From Ruegeria lacuscaerulensis (GTDB lineage Bacteria > Pseudomonadota > Alphaproteobacteria > Rhodobacterales > Rhodobacteraceae): a stretch of DNA of 64,000 nt. Location: the NCBI RefSeq assembly GCF_013033355.1, contig NZ_WQDY01000008.1, forward strand, positions 124,001 to 188,000. The letters run 5' to 3'. Every line of letters begins with the position of its first letter. Within the stretch, counting starts at the first letter, position 1. The notes under the pieces are model-generated. The model was not told the DNA's origin. It ran no database searches and worked only from the letters and a program-made list of their open reading frames with translations. Shown here in pieces: positions 1 to 8,509 of the stretch. The translations under genes were made by a program, and so were the position numbers.

Positions 1-665
1 GCGTCTCCGCGTCCCGGAGCGATGGCGTCGACGTCGAACAGGCTGATTGCATCCAAGGTATCACCCCAGTCGCCGAAATGCCCATCGCCGCAATAGCAAG
101 CCGAGTGGTATTCGACGATGTCGCCGGTGAACATGACGTTCTGATCGGGTACATGAATGACGATATCACCCGCCGTATGAGCGCGGCCCAGATGCATTAG
201 GTCAACCCGGCGATTGCCCAGATAGACCGTCATTGTGTCGCTGAAGGTGGTGGTGGGCCATGTGAGGCCGGGAATGCTCTCGTGCCCTTCAAACAGGCGA
301 GGGAAGCGTTGGAATTCGCTATCCCAATCCTCCTGCCCGCGTTCCACGACCATCGCACGGGCCATGTCCGACATCAGGATCTGCTGTGCTCCATACGCGC
401 TGGCGCCCAGCACACGCACGGCGTGATAGTGGGTTAGCGCCACGTGGGTGATTGGCTTGTCAGTGACCGAGCGGACGCAGTCGATGACTTTTTGTGCCAA
501 ACGTGGTGTCGCTTGGGCCTCGACAATCATGACGCTGTCATCGCCAATAATCACGCCGGAATTCGGGTCGCCTTCGGCGGTGAACGCATAGAGCCCGTCA
601 CCGATTTCGGTAAATGAGGTCTTCTTCTCGGACATGTCCCCCTGGGACGCGAATGCTTTGGCCAT
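1..665 (-). CDS. Metallo-beta-lactamase-fold hydrolase, 3' end beyond the window edge
   Basis: The visible 221 codons start at an ATG with AAGGAA upstream, ten bases after the fahA stop, so this is probably the last gene of the homogentisate operon. The protein shows the metallo-beta-lactamase layout: a THYHAVRVLGA block near residues 78-88, GRAHTAGD further on, and FTGDIVEYH. The usual HxHxDH zinc motif reads H79-Y-H81-A-V83-R84, so the Asp and last His of the second zinc site are replaced. The later His and Asp ligands are present. It may be a hydrolase of a pathway side product; the substrate is unknown. The C-terminus lies to the left of the window. Confidence 0.8.
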   Translation of the reverse strand, partial: MAKAFASQGDMSEKKTSFTEIGDGLYAFTAEGDPNSGVIIGDDSVMIVEAQATPRLAQKVIDCVRSVTDKPITHVALTHYHAVRVLGASAYGAQQILMSDMARAMVVERGQEDWDSEFQRFPRLFEGHESIPGLTWPTTTFSDTMTVYLGNRRVDLMHLGRAHTAGDIVIHVPDQNVMFTGDIVEYHSACYCGDGHFGDWGDTLDAISLFDVDAIAPGRGD

Positions 666-675
666 GTTGGGTTCC

Positions 676-1932
676 TTATCGTGCGAATGGGTTTTCTAGT
701 GCGGGCAATACTGTTCCCACGCAATAGCCAAAGCCGATCGAATAACCGTCGCCTTTTGCCGCGCCGGTCAGGGTCATGGTGTCGCCGTCTTCGATAAAGC
801 GGCGGGTCTCGCCCGTGTCCAGCGTCAGCGGTTCCTTCCCGCCCCAGCTGATTTCCAATAGCGAGCCGCGTTCAGGTTTTGTTGGCCCCGAGATGGTGCC
901 TGAGCCTAGCAGGTCGCCCGTGTTCATTGGGCAGCCCGATGTCGTGTGGTGCGCCAGTTGCTGCGCGGCAGAGTAATACATCTCACGGTAGTTGGTGCGG
1001 GCGATGGTGCTTGCTGGTTTTCCGGACGGAGCCATCGTGATGGAAAGGTCGACGTCGTACAACATTGGGCCGCAATCCTTGAGGTGATCCAACAGCTCAT
1101 GCTCGCGCGCGGGTGTGTCACAGCGGAAGGGCTCAAGCGCTGCCTTGGTCACGATCCACGGGCTGATTGACGTGGCTGTAGCTTTGGCCTGAAACGGTCC
1201 GAGCGGCTGGTATTCCCACGCCTGGATATCGCGCGCGGACCAATCGTTTAGCAGAACATAACCAAAGATGTTGTCGTCCGCCTCTTGGACCGAGATCGGA
1301 CCGTCCGATGGTGTGCCTACGATGGCGCCCATCTCAAGCTCAATGTCAAAACGGCGGCTGGGCAGAAAGGCGGGACGGTCATGATCGGGCGATTTCAGCT
1401 GGCCCCAGGGACGGCGAATATCTGTCCCCGACACAACGACAGAAGAGGCGCGGCCATTATAGCCGATCGGAATGTGCAGCCAATTGGGGGGCAGGGCATT
1501 CTCTGACCCGCGGAACATGGTGCCGACATTTTGCGCGTGGTGACGACCTGCATAGAAGTCTGTGTACTCACTGACCGCGAAGGGCATATGCAATACGGCG
1601 TCGCTCTGCGCCACAAGCAGAGGCTCAACCCTGTCTTGCTCTTCTGATCCCTCGGCCAAAAGGCTGGTAAGGCGCGCGCGAAGGGCGGCCCAGACGGCGG
1701 GGCCTTGCTCCATCAACGGGTTCCAGAAGGGCAGGTCGAACAGGGGTTCGTCAATCAGGTTAATCAGACCTTCGGCCTCGGCGCTGGTGATGTCGAAAAT
1801 CAAGTCCCCGATTGCAACGCCACAGCGCGGCTCGGCACCTTCTGTCGCGAAAATACCATAAGGTAAGTTGTTCAGCGGAAAGGGATGGGTCGCGTTATTG
1901 GCCGAGGCGATCCAGGATTTCAAAAGGGTCAT
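676..1932 (-). CDS. fahA: Fumarylacetoacetase
   Basis: Cytosolic last enzyme of tyrosine/homogentisate breakdown, splitting fumarylacetoacetate into fumarate and acetoacetate. The 418-residue protein has the family's N-terminal domain followed by the FAH fold. Visible landmarks are DYTDFYAGRHHAQNVG, the metal-binding glutamates in FDIELEMGAIVG, and LLNDWSARDIQAWEYQPLG with the catalytic-site Asp and a following Lys. The length is normal for the family. It lies downstream of hmgA in the same direction, with a small membrane-protein gene between them. Maleylacetoacetate isomerase, the intervening enzyme, is not next to it. Confidence 0.96.
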   Translation of the reverse strand: MTLLKSWIASANNATHPFPLNNLPYGIFATEGAEPRCGVAIGDLIFDITSAEAEGLINLIDEPLFDLPFWNPLMEQGPAVWAALRARLTSLLAEGSEEQDRVEPLLVAQSDAVLHMPFAVSEYTDFYAGRHHAQNVGTMFRGSENALPPNWLHIPIGYNGRASSVVVSGTDIRRPWGQLKSPDHDRPAFLPSRRFDIELEMGAIVGTPSDGPISVQEADDNIFGYVLLNDWSARDIQAWEYQPLGPFQAKATATSISPWIVTKAALEPFRCDTPAREHELLDHLKDCGPMLYDVDLSITMAPSGKPASTIARTNYREMYYSAAQQLAHHTTSGCPMNTGDLLGSGTISGPTKPERGSLLEISWGGKEPLTLDTGETRRFIEDGDTMTLTGAAKGDGYSIGFGYCVGTVLPALENPFAR

Positions 1933-2001
1933 TGGCGTTCCTTGTCGTCTTTTTCGGCGCGACTCGATAAGGGGCGCGCCGTTTGTGCCTGTTTCTGTTG
2001 A

Positions 2002-2166
2002 TCAGTCGTTCAAGTCGGTTCCGCCGGATGAGCCGTCCTGCCGGTGGCCGGGCATTGGATTGTGGTTGTAGTGGTCCCGCTTGCCGTTCCAGCGCGCACG
2101 CCGACTCCAAAGAAACAAGCATGCAAAGCCTAGGAAAACAGCAATTACTATGTAACCAGCATCCAT
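2002..2166 (-). CDS. Small single-pass membrane protein between hmgA and fahA
   Basis: A 54-residue reading frame whose ATG overlaps the hmgA stop by one base (TGATG), so translation is probably coupled to hmgA. The protein begins [14 protein letters not shown] and has one hydrophobic segment at about residues 4-20, then a basic stretch (SRRARWNGKR) and a polar tail rich in Asn, Gly, Ser and Asp. The basic stretch suggests a cytoplasmic C-terminus. I recognise no family. The overlap, the clean membrane-segment layout and an otherwise unexplained 233-base gap support a real gene. Function unknown, perhaps a regulator or anchor for the pathway. Confidence 0.65.
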   Translation of the reverse strand: MDAGYIVIAVFLGFACLFLWSRRARWNGKRDHYNHNPMPGHRQDGSSGGTDLND

Positions 2167-3521
2167 CACTTTTTCCCTGCCGTTCCGTCGAACTTTTTCT
2201 CAAGAGAGGTCCAACAGTCAATGTAGTCGTCCTGCAGGGGCGCTTCGTTTGCGGCAAACGGGGTCAGGTGCTGCGGAAAGCGGGTTTCGAACATGAAGGA
2301 CATGGTATTGTCCAACTTGTCCGGCCCGAGGTTTGCATTCGACGCTTTGTCAAAGGCTTCGCGGTCCGGCCCGTGTGGCAGCATCATGTTGTGCAGGCTC
2401 ATCCCGCCGGGAACAAAGCCCTGCGGTTTGGCGTCATATTGGCCGTAGATATTGCCCATTAGCTCGGACATGATGTTCTTGTGATACCAGGGCGGACGGA
2501 AGGTGTCCTCGGCCACCATCCAGCGTTCCCGGAACAGGACAAAGTCGATATTGGCCGTCCCCGGCTGACCTGATGGGGCCGTCAGAACGGTAAAGATCGA
2601 CGGGTCGGGATGATCAAACAGGATCGCGCCGACCGGGCAATAGGTGCGCAGGTCGTATTTGTAGGGCGCGTAATTGCCATGCCATGCGACCACGTCCAAC
2701 GGGCTTTGGTCGATTTGCGTTTTATGGAACTGCCCGCACCATTTGACGGTGACGGTCGAGGGCACTTCTCGGTCTTCAAACGCCGCGACCGGGGCCTTGA
2801 AGTCACGCGGGTTGGCCATGCAGTTGGCGCCGATCGGGCCACGTCCCGGAAGTTCGAATTTCTGCCCGTAGTTTTCGCATACAAAGCCGCGCGCAGGACC
2901 GTCCAGAACTTCTACGCGATACACAAGTCCGCGCGGTAGAATAGCGATCTCTTTGGGTTCCAAATCAATGATCCCTAGCTCAGTTGCGAAACGCAGGCGG
3001 CCTTCCTGTGGCACCACCAGCAGCTCGGAATCGGCCGAGAAGAAATATTCGTCCACCATGGAATCTGTGATCAGATAGATGTGGCTGGCCATGCCCACTT
3101 GCGTGTTTACGTCGCCCGCCGTGGTCATGGTGCGCATACCTGACAGCCATGTCAGGCCCTCGTCGGAATGCGGTACTGCATCCCAGCGATACTGCCCCAG
3201 GCTGATCACATCGGGATCAACGCAAGGGGCAGATTTCCACAGTGGCAGATCGACCTTTTCATACCTGTGTGAATGCTTGACCGAGGGCCGGATGCGATAG
3301 CACCACGTCCGTTCGGGCGGGTTTGCAGTAAAGGCCGTTCCGCTCAGCTGTTCGCCATAGAGGCCGTAGTTACAGCGTTGTGGGCTGTTCATGCCTTGTG
3401 GCAACGCGCCGGGCAGGGCTTCGGTTTCAAAGTCGTTCCCGAAGCCGGGCATATAGCCTGCATGTGTGCCAATGGTGCTGCTGGCTTGGGTCATCTGGTG
3501 TGGATCAGTCGGACGGTTCAT
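2166..3521 (-). CDS. hmgA: Homogentisate 1,2-dioxygenase
   Basis: Opens the aromatic ring of homogentisate with O2 to give maleylacetoacetate; a cytosolic Fe(II) cupin enzyme. The 451-residue protein carries the conserved N-terminal [19 protein letters not shown], and near the C-terminus the iron ligands in [11 protein letters not shown] (His and Glu) and [12 protein letters not shown] (His). I chose the ATG at 3521 because a strong GAGGAG ribosome site lies just upstream and the conserved region starts soon after. A longer frame reaching 3590 uses no better start and would run into the regulator promoter. First gene of a hmgA, small protein, fahA, hydrolase operon. Confidence 0.97.
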   Translation of the reverse strand: MNRPTDPHQMTQASSTIGTHAGYMPGFGNDFETEALPGALPQGMNSPQRCNYGLYGEQLSGTAFTANPPERTWCYRIRPSVKHSHRYEKVDLPLWKSAPCVDPDVISLGQYRWDAVPHSDEGLTWLSGMRTMTTAGDVNTQVGMASHIYLITDSMVDEYFFSADSELLVVPQEGRLRFATELGIIDLEPKEIAILPRGLVYRVEVLDGPARGFVCENYGQKFELPGRGPIGANCMANPRDFKAPVAAFEDREVPSTVTVKWCGQFHKTQIDQSPLDVVAWHGNYAPYKYDLRTYCPVGAILFDHPDPSIFTVLTAPSGQPGTANIDFVLFRERWMVAEDTFRPPWYHKNIMSELMGNIYGQYDAKPQGFVPGGMSLHNMMLPHGPDREAFDKASNANLGPDKLDNTMSFMFETRFPQHLTPFAANEAPLQDDYIDCWTSLEKKFDGTAGKK

Positions 3522-3555
3522 CCTGTACTCCTCCTCTTTGTTGCTTGTGAAATAA

Positions 3556-3573
3556 TAGTTGATTTTGTAACTA
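3556..3573. promoter_or_regulatory. Candidate MarR operator in the hmgA/regulator intergenic region
   Basis: Inverted repeat with arms TAGTT and AACTA separated by eight bases, in the 58-base gap between the divergent hmgA and MarR genes. It ends six bases before the MarR start codon. Its position fits a site repressing both genes, but the arms are short and assignment to this regulator is inferred. Confidence 0.4.
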
Positions 3574-3579
3574 ACAAGC

Positions 3580-4032
3580 ATGACAGACACTGACCCCGAA
3601 AAAAATGATGCCTTTGATCTGCAGGATTTCCTTCCTTATCTGCTGAACAGAGCGGCCGAGGAGTGCTCGTTGGAGTTTCAACGGGTCTACAAAGAACGGT
3701 ACGGGATGCTTCGCACCGAATGGCGGGTGTTGTTTCATTTGGGTAACTACGGTGAGATGACGGCCAAAGAAATTGGTGAGCGGGCTCGCATTCACAAAAC
3801 CAAGATCAGTCGCGCCGTCAGCAAGCTTGAGCAACGGCGATACTTAACGCGCACACCCAGCCAGAACGATCGCCGGGTCGAGCACCTGACGCTGACCTCG
3901 ACGGGGCAGTCGGTTTACCGGGACCTGCGCGAGGTCGCCAAGCGATACGACGCCAGATTGGCGAACATGATAGGGCTGGATGACGCCTCTCAGCTCCGCG
4001 GGATGTTGAGAAAGCTGGCGGATATGGGGTGA
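3580..4032 (+). CDS. MarR-family transcriptional regulator
   Basis: A 150-residue winged-helix protein with the MarR layout: an N-terminal dimerisation helix, the recognition region [20 protein letters not shown], and the wing containing [16 protein letters not shown]. It is divergent from hmgA, so it most likely controls homogentisate catabolism in response to a pathway intermediate (inference from position). An in-frame stop at 3568-3570 forces the start at 3580. No clear Shine-Dalgarno precedes it, so the message may be leaderless or weakly translated. Confidence 0.88.
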   Translation: MTDTDPEKNDAFDLQDFLPYLLNRAAEECSLEFQRVYKERYGMLRTEWRVLFHLGNYGEMTAKEIGERARIHKTKISRAVSKLEQRRYLTRTPSQNDRRVEHLTLTSTGQSVYRDLREVAKRYDARLANMIGLDDASQLRGMLRKLADMG

Positions 4033-4095
4033 CCTCTGGTAATTGTCGTCCATTGCCCCCAGATGACGTGCAGAGCGGACATAGGATAACAATAA

Positions 4096-5331
4096 ATGAC
4101 AGCCCCGGACCCCAACGCGGCGAAATCAACCGATTTGATCAACTGGATAGTGACACGCGGCCTCGAGGGCGCGGACAAGGAAGAATTGTTGGATGGGTAT
4201 TGTACCCGTCTGGTCGAACTTGGCGTGCCATTGATGCGGTTTCATGCGGCCCAATCGGCCCTGCACCCTGTCTATGGCGGTACTGGCTATAGCTGGTATC
4301 AGGGACGAGGCGGAGATTATCAAAAATTCAAGTATTCCGAAGATGTCAGCGAGGATTGGCAGAACAGTCCTTTGTTCGCGATCCTCAATGACGACATCGA
4401 CTATGTGCATGAACGCATCGTCGATCAGAACGAACCCAGTAAATACCCTCTGATCAATGAGCTTCGAGAGGTTGGCGCAACTGATTACTATGCCACCAGC
4501 GTGGCTTTTGACGTGCCAACGCACAACATGCCGCCCGATGCCAAAAAGACGGTGGACGGGGTGCTTTTGTCCTGGACGTCGAACGCGCCGGAAGGATTTC
4601 GAGACAGCGATCTGGAACTGATCCACACCGCGTTGCCTCATCTTGGGTTGGCGCTGAAATCGGCTTCGAATGCACGAGTCTCCAAAGATCTTATGCGCGT
4701 GTATCTGGGCCGCGATGCCGGTCGCCGCGTGCTGTCCGGCGAGATTCGACGCGGGTCATTGCAGCAAATCGATGCTGTGATTTGGAATTTCGACCTTGAA
4801 GGGTTCACCAGCCTGTCCGAAGAGCTGCCGGGAAACGAGATCATCGACATGCTTAATGATTACCTCGCGGTTGCGGTGGGCGTGGTGCATGACAACGACG
4901 GAAATATCCTGAAGTTCATGGGCGACGGGTTGATGGCCATGTTTGATGTTGGCGATATTGATGCGGACGCGCGGGCTGCGCTGAAGGCTGTGCCGATGCT
5001 GCAATCCCGGATCGAAGAGTTGAATGCCGCGCGCGAAGCAGATGGTTTGCCGGTGGCCAATTACACGCTGGCCCTGCATTCCGGCGAAATTCTCTATGGC
5101 AATATCGGGTCGGAAAGCCGGTTGGATTTCACTGTCATTGGCCCGGCGGTGAACCAGACTGCGCGTATTGCCGGGATGCATCGGTCTTTGGGTCAGCGCA
5201 TTTTGATCTCGGATGACGTGGCTCGGGCTGCTCAGCCTTGCGGCAAGGAATTGATCTCGGTCGGGCGCTACATGCTGCGTGGCGTGCCCGAACCGAAAGA
5301 GCTGTTTACGGTCTACCGGCCAGGAGATTAG
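4096..5331 (+). CDS. Class III adenylate/guanylate cyclase with N-terminal sensor-like region
   Basis: A 411-residue predicted soluble cyclase. The C-terminal catalytic domain (about residues 225-405) has the two metal-binding aspartates, D233 in NFDLEGFTSL and D277 in KFMGDGLMAMF. K273 sits where purine-selecting lysine occurs in adenylate cyclases, and GPAVNQTARIAG supplies the transition-state Asn and Arg. The first 200 residues have no membrane segment and no motif I recognise beyond an aromatic-rich GYSWYQGRGGDY block; this arrangement is common in rhizobial and roseobacterial cyclases. Starts 63 bases after the MarR gene. The signal sensed is unknown. Confidence 0.87.
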   Translation: MTAPDPNAAKSTDLINWIVTRGLEGADKEELLDGYCTRLVELGVPLMRFHAAQSALHPVYGGTGYSWYQGRGGDYQKFKYSEDVSEDWQNSPLFAILNDDIDYVHERIVDQNEPSKYPLINELREVGATDYYATSVAFDVPTHNMPPDAKKTVDGVLLSWTSNAPEGFRDSDLELIHTALPHLGLALKSASNARVSKDLMRVYLGRDAGRRVLSGEIRRGSLQQIDAVIWNFDLEGFTSLSEELPGNEIIDMLNDYLAVAVGVVHDNDGNILKFMGDGLMAMFDVGDIDADARAALKAVPMLQSRIEELNAAREADGLPVANYTLALHSGEILYGNIGSESRLDFTVIGPAVNQTARIAGMHRSLGQRILISDDVARAAQPCGKELISVGRYMLRGVPEPKELFTVYRPGD

Positions 5332-5458
5332 GCGTCGGCTGCGAGCGCACCGCAGCCGGTTCCGCTTAACATCAGAAAACTGCTACTGACGAAAGGTTGT
5401 CAATGAAGGCGTCGATCCAGTCGATCTGCTGGCATAACAGTGAACGTCTCTTGGATGA

Positions 5459-6241
5459 TTAGCGACGCATTCGATTATTGAAAACGGCCATCATCGAATT
5501 TCTCAATCGAGACACGTCTTCGTCTACTGAAGCGGATGGGTCGCATTCGAATGGCGGCAGAACCTCGACCCGGATCGTTCCACTTTTTGGGAGGTGTTTG
5601 CCGCGTGGCAACAAGCGATCAGAATCGTGGATGACGATGGGTCGGATTGTCCGGCCCGTATTGCGCGCGGCCAATACAGCTCCCGCCTTGAAGGTGCCAA
5701 GACTTTCGGACCGGGTGCGTGTGCCCTCAGGGAACAGCACGACAGAGCAGCGTGCGGGCATTGCTTGGATAGCAGCGGTAAGTGTTTCCAGCGCTACACT
5801 GCCGCTCTTGCGGTCAACCTCAACAAGCCCGGCCCCCTTGAACCCACGGCGTAAAAGGACCGCGTCGCAGAGTTCTTTCTTGGCGGCAAAGGTGATCCAC
5901 TTGGCCTCTGGCAGAGCATCCATCAGGGCGAAGCCATCCAGATGGCTGCGGTGGTTGATCACAATGATGCTACCGGTGTCGGCGGATAACATTGCCACTT
6001 CTGCCTGTGTCATCTCGGTCCGGATGCTCAGCAACCATAAAAGCCGCGAACAAGCACGTTTGACCAGTCGCCAGTACCAGCCGCGAAAGCCCCGCCGTTT
6101 ACTGCAGAGTAAGGGCACAAACGCAACGAAAAGGAAATAAACCGGGCCCAGCAGGAACAGCGCCATGCGCTTGATGATGCGCACGCCGGTTGAGTCTATT
6201 GCCGCAGGTGCGGCTCGTTCTTCCGGACGTTGGAGTGACAT
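5459..6241 (-). CDS. 1-acyl-sn-glycerol-3-phosphate acyltransferase family protein
   Basis: A 260-residue PlsC-type acyltransferase, expected to transfer an acyl chain to a lysophosphatidic-acid-like acceptor at the inner membrane. The HX4D catalytic motif appears as NHRSHLDGF and the phosphate-binding motif as FPEGTRTRSESLGTFKAGA. A hydrophobic N-terminal anchor (ALFLLGPVYFLFVAFVPLL) follows a short polar leader. The ATG at 6241 is preferred: the frame extends 31 codons upstream only by using TTG, and that extra segment is basic and low in complexity. The gene lies downstream of mipZ on the same strand but 294 bases away, so it probably has its own promoter. Confidence 0.88.
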   Translation of the reverse strand: MSLQRPEERAAPAAIDSTGVRIIKRMALFLLGPVYFLFVAFVPLLCSKRRGFRGWYWRLVKRACSRLLWLLSIRTEMTQAEVAMLSADTGSIIVINHRSHLDGFALMDALPEAKWITFAAKKELCDAVLLRRGFKGAGLVEVDRKSGSVALETLTAAIQAMPARCSVVLFPEGTRTRSESLGTFKAGAVLAARNTGRTIRPIVIHDSDRLLPRGKHLPKSGTIRVEVLPPFECDPSASVDEDVSRLRNSMMAVFNNRMRR

Positions 6242-6535
6242 GGATTCCGTTGCAAGTGTTGCTGTCCTGGGGATGGCCACAAGGGTCCTTCGTCTGGCTT
6301 TCGCTGCCTGCCCTCTGGGCGCGTGGCCTAACAAACACCCAGCGCACTGCCTCTATGGGGCAATGGCGAAGACACATCAACAAAAAGTCGCGCACAGACT
6401 AGACTTCAATAATTGGTTCGGACTTCACAAGCGGATACTTCGCCGGGCGCGAATGTCCAGAAACACAGTTTGTGACAGTTCGATCCGAGGGCTTGAGCGG
6501 CAGAAAACTCCGCAGATTTGACTCGCGAGAGGTAC
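6242..6535. other. Gene-free spacer between mipZ and the acyltransferase gene
   Basis: About 290 bases with no convincing reading frame on either strand. It should hold the mipZ terminator and the acyltransferase promoter, but I see no clean hairpin with a T-tract and no repeat. Confidence 0.4.
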
Positions 6536-7345
6536 CTAAAAGTCGATTTCGACGCCCGGCAGGTTCAGCTCTTTCATCATGTCTCGCAGTTCCTGACGGG
6601 CCGCGATGTTCGAGATGTTGAGCTGTTTGACCCCGATATCCTTGAGGTCCAGCAAAGTCAGGCCGCGTGGGAAAAGTTCGCGAAAGACGACCCGTTCGGA
6701 AAAGCCCGAGGCCACGCGGAAGCCGATGCGTTGCGACAGCATCTCGATCGCGCGTTGCATTTTTTCCTTGTTGACCATGCGCTGGGTTCCGACACGGTTT
6801 CTTACGACGACCCAGTCAATGGGCTTCAAACCTGCCTGTGCCCGCAACTGGCGCGCGTTCCATACCATCTCGGAATAGACCGAAGGACCAAGGATTTTCT
6901 CGCCTTTCGAGTCAATGCGGGCCAGCAAGTCAAAGTCGATGAAACTGTCATTCAGCGGTGTGATCAGCGTATCGGCCAACGAATGTGCAACCTGGCTGAG
7001 ACGGGTGTGCGAGCCTGGGCAGTCGATCAGGATGAAGTCACTGTCGCTTTCCAGTTCTGCCACGGCGGCTGAAAGGCGGTGGTCATAAATGTTCTCGCCC
7101 GGTTTCAGCTTGGTCGCGTCAATCTCGGGCAGGTCATGATGGCGGGGGCTGGGAAGAGACAGGTCCGAGTTTTTCAGGAAATTGGCACGGTTTTCGAAGT
7201 ACCGGCCAAGGCTGCGTTGGCGCAAATCCAGATCCAGAGTGCTGACCTTGTGACCCAGCCGCGCCAGCGCAGTGGCCACATGCATCGAGACGGTCGATTT
7301 GCCCGCGCCGCCCTTCTCGTTCCCCACTACGATAATGTGTGCCAT
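6536..7345 (-). CDS. mipZ: MipZ-type ParA ATPase, division-plane positioning
   Basis: A 269-residue ATPase of the ParA/MinD family that, in alphaproteobacteria such as Caulobacter, forms a bipolar gradient and keeps FtsZ at midcell. The protein begins MAHIIVVGNEKGGAGKST, with the deviant Walker A KGGAGKST. It also has the LDLDLRQRSLGRYFENR switch region typical of MipZ and FILIDCPGSHTRLS as the Walker B/switch II segment. The length fits. The ATG at 7345 was chosen because the conserved beta strand begins two residues later; seventeen upstream codons in frame have no family resemblance. A divergent transporter lies on the other side of a 200-base promoter region. Confidence 0.93.
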   Translation of the reverse strand: MAHIIVVGNEKGGAGKSTVSMHVATALARLGHKVSTLDLDLRQRSLGRYFENRANFLKNSDLSLPSPRHHDLPEIDATKLKPGENIYDHRLSAAVAELESDSDFILIDCPGSHTRLSQVAHSLADTLITPLNDSFIDFDLLARIDSKGEKILGPSVYSEMVWNARQLRAQAGLKPIDWVVVRNRVGTQRMVNKEKMQRAIEMLSQRIGFRVASGFSERVVFRELFPRGLTLLDLKDIGVKQLNISNIAARQELRDMMKELNLPGVEIDF

Positions 7346-7546
7346 GCCTGTATTCCCAAGTCCCGCCGTGTTTGACCACACGTTGTTGAACACCACTATA
7401 TGTTGTGGAAACGTGGAAGGGAAGAACCCGAAACGCCATTCTGAAAGCCTGTTGCGAATTCATAGACCCAAGAATGGACGTGCTGCTTGCCAGTTTAGCA
7501 CCCTTGTCTCACTGTGGGTCTGAGGCAGCAGCGGGAAGGGCTTGAG

Positions 7547-8434
7547 ATGGAACAGATATTCCTGAATGTGCTGAATGTGGTGCTGCCTGTACTTATATGC
7601 GCGGGGATCGGTTACGTTTTGGCCATCACTCGGGCGCCTTTCGACAACACAGTTGTTGGCGGGATCGTTTCTCGGGTCGGGTATCCGACGCTGATTATCT
7701 CGCATCTGTCGACAACGAATATTGCCGTTAGCACATTTGTCGACGTCATGGCTGCCGCGGCTCTGGCGATTGCGGGCTTCGGCATCTTGGGATTGGTCGC
7801 GCTTAGGGCAATGCAGTTGCCGGTGCGGGCATTTCTGACTCCGTTGATGCATGGGAATGTCGGGAATATCGGTCTGCCGATTACTCTGCTGGCGCTGGGC
7901 GATGCCGGGATGGCCTACACGATGGCGTTCGTGGTCGTCGTGTTGATCAGTATCTTTACCGTAGGCATGTGGATACCGGCCGGAGCGTTCTCGGCCAAAA
8001 AGCTGGTAACCTCGCCTATTATCTACGCTGTCGCCATTTCGCTGGGCCTGATGGCGACTGGGTACAGCCTGCCTGCACCCGTGGCCAAATCGTTTGACAT
8101 TCTGGGCGGCCTTTCGATCCCACTTATGCTTTTGACGCTGGGCCACACACTGGCTGGTCTACGCGTTCAAAGCTTGGGCCGGTCAGTGGTTCTGACCATG
8201 CTGCACCTTGGGATGGCGGTACTTATTGCCTCAGTTTTGGTTTGGACCTTCGGGTTCACAGGGGCTGAACGTGGGGCGGTCATCCTGTGTTGTCTGATGC
8301 CGTCATCGGTCGCAACTTATCTGTTCGTTGATCAGCACATGCCCGAATACGGACCGGACGTTGCGGGGTTCATTCTGGTTTCGACATTGGTAACCATTCT
8401 CGTTTTACCGTTGGCGTTGTCTTACTGGATCTGA
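7547..8434 (+). CDS. AEC-family (auxin efflux carrier-like) permease
   Basis: A 295-residue inner-membrane protein with about ten hydrophobic segments and the AEC layout of two related halves. Family landmarks include GYVLAITRAPFDN near the N-terminus, GNVGNIGLPITLLALG in the first half, and GLSIPLMLLTLGHTL in the second. Members export or import organic anions such as malate or malonate; no substrate can be assigned. The ATG at 7547 follows a GGGAAGGGC ribosome site and replaces an in-frame GTG 33 bases upstream. It stands between mipZ and an MFS gene with no tight coupling. Confidence 0.87.
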   Translation: MEQIFLNVLNVVLPVLICAGIGYVLAITRAPFDNTVVGGIVSRVGYPTLIISHLSTTNIAVSTFVDVMAAAALAIAGFGILGLVALRAMQLPVRAFLTPLMHGNVGNIGLPITLLALGDAGMAYTMAFVVVVLISIFTVGMWIPAGAFSAKKLVTSPIIYAVAISLGLMATGYSLPAPVAKSFDILGGLSIPLMLLTLGHTLAGLRVQSLGRSVVLTMLHLGMAVLIASVLVWTFGFTGAERGAVILCCLMPSSVATYLFVDQHMPEYGPDVAGFILVSTLVTILVLPLALSYWI

Positions 8435-8509
8435 CCTTATGTCGAAGGATGAACTCTGCTAAGATTCTGATGTGGCGGGTAAATACCCAGCGGATACGAG
8501 GGCTTGGCG

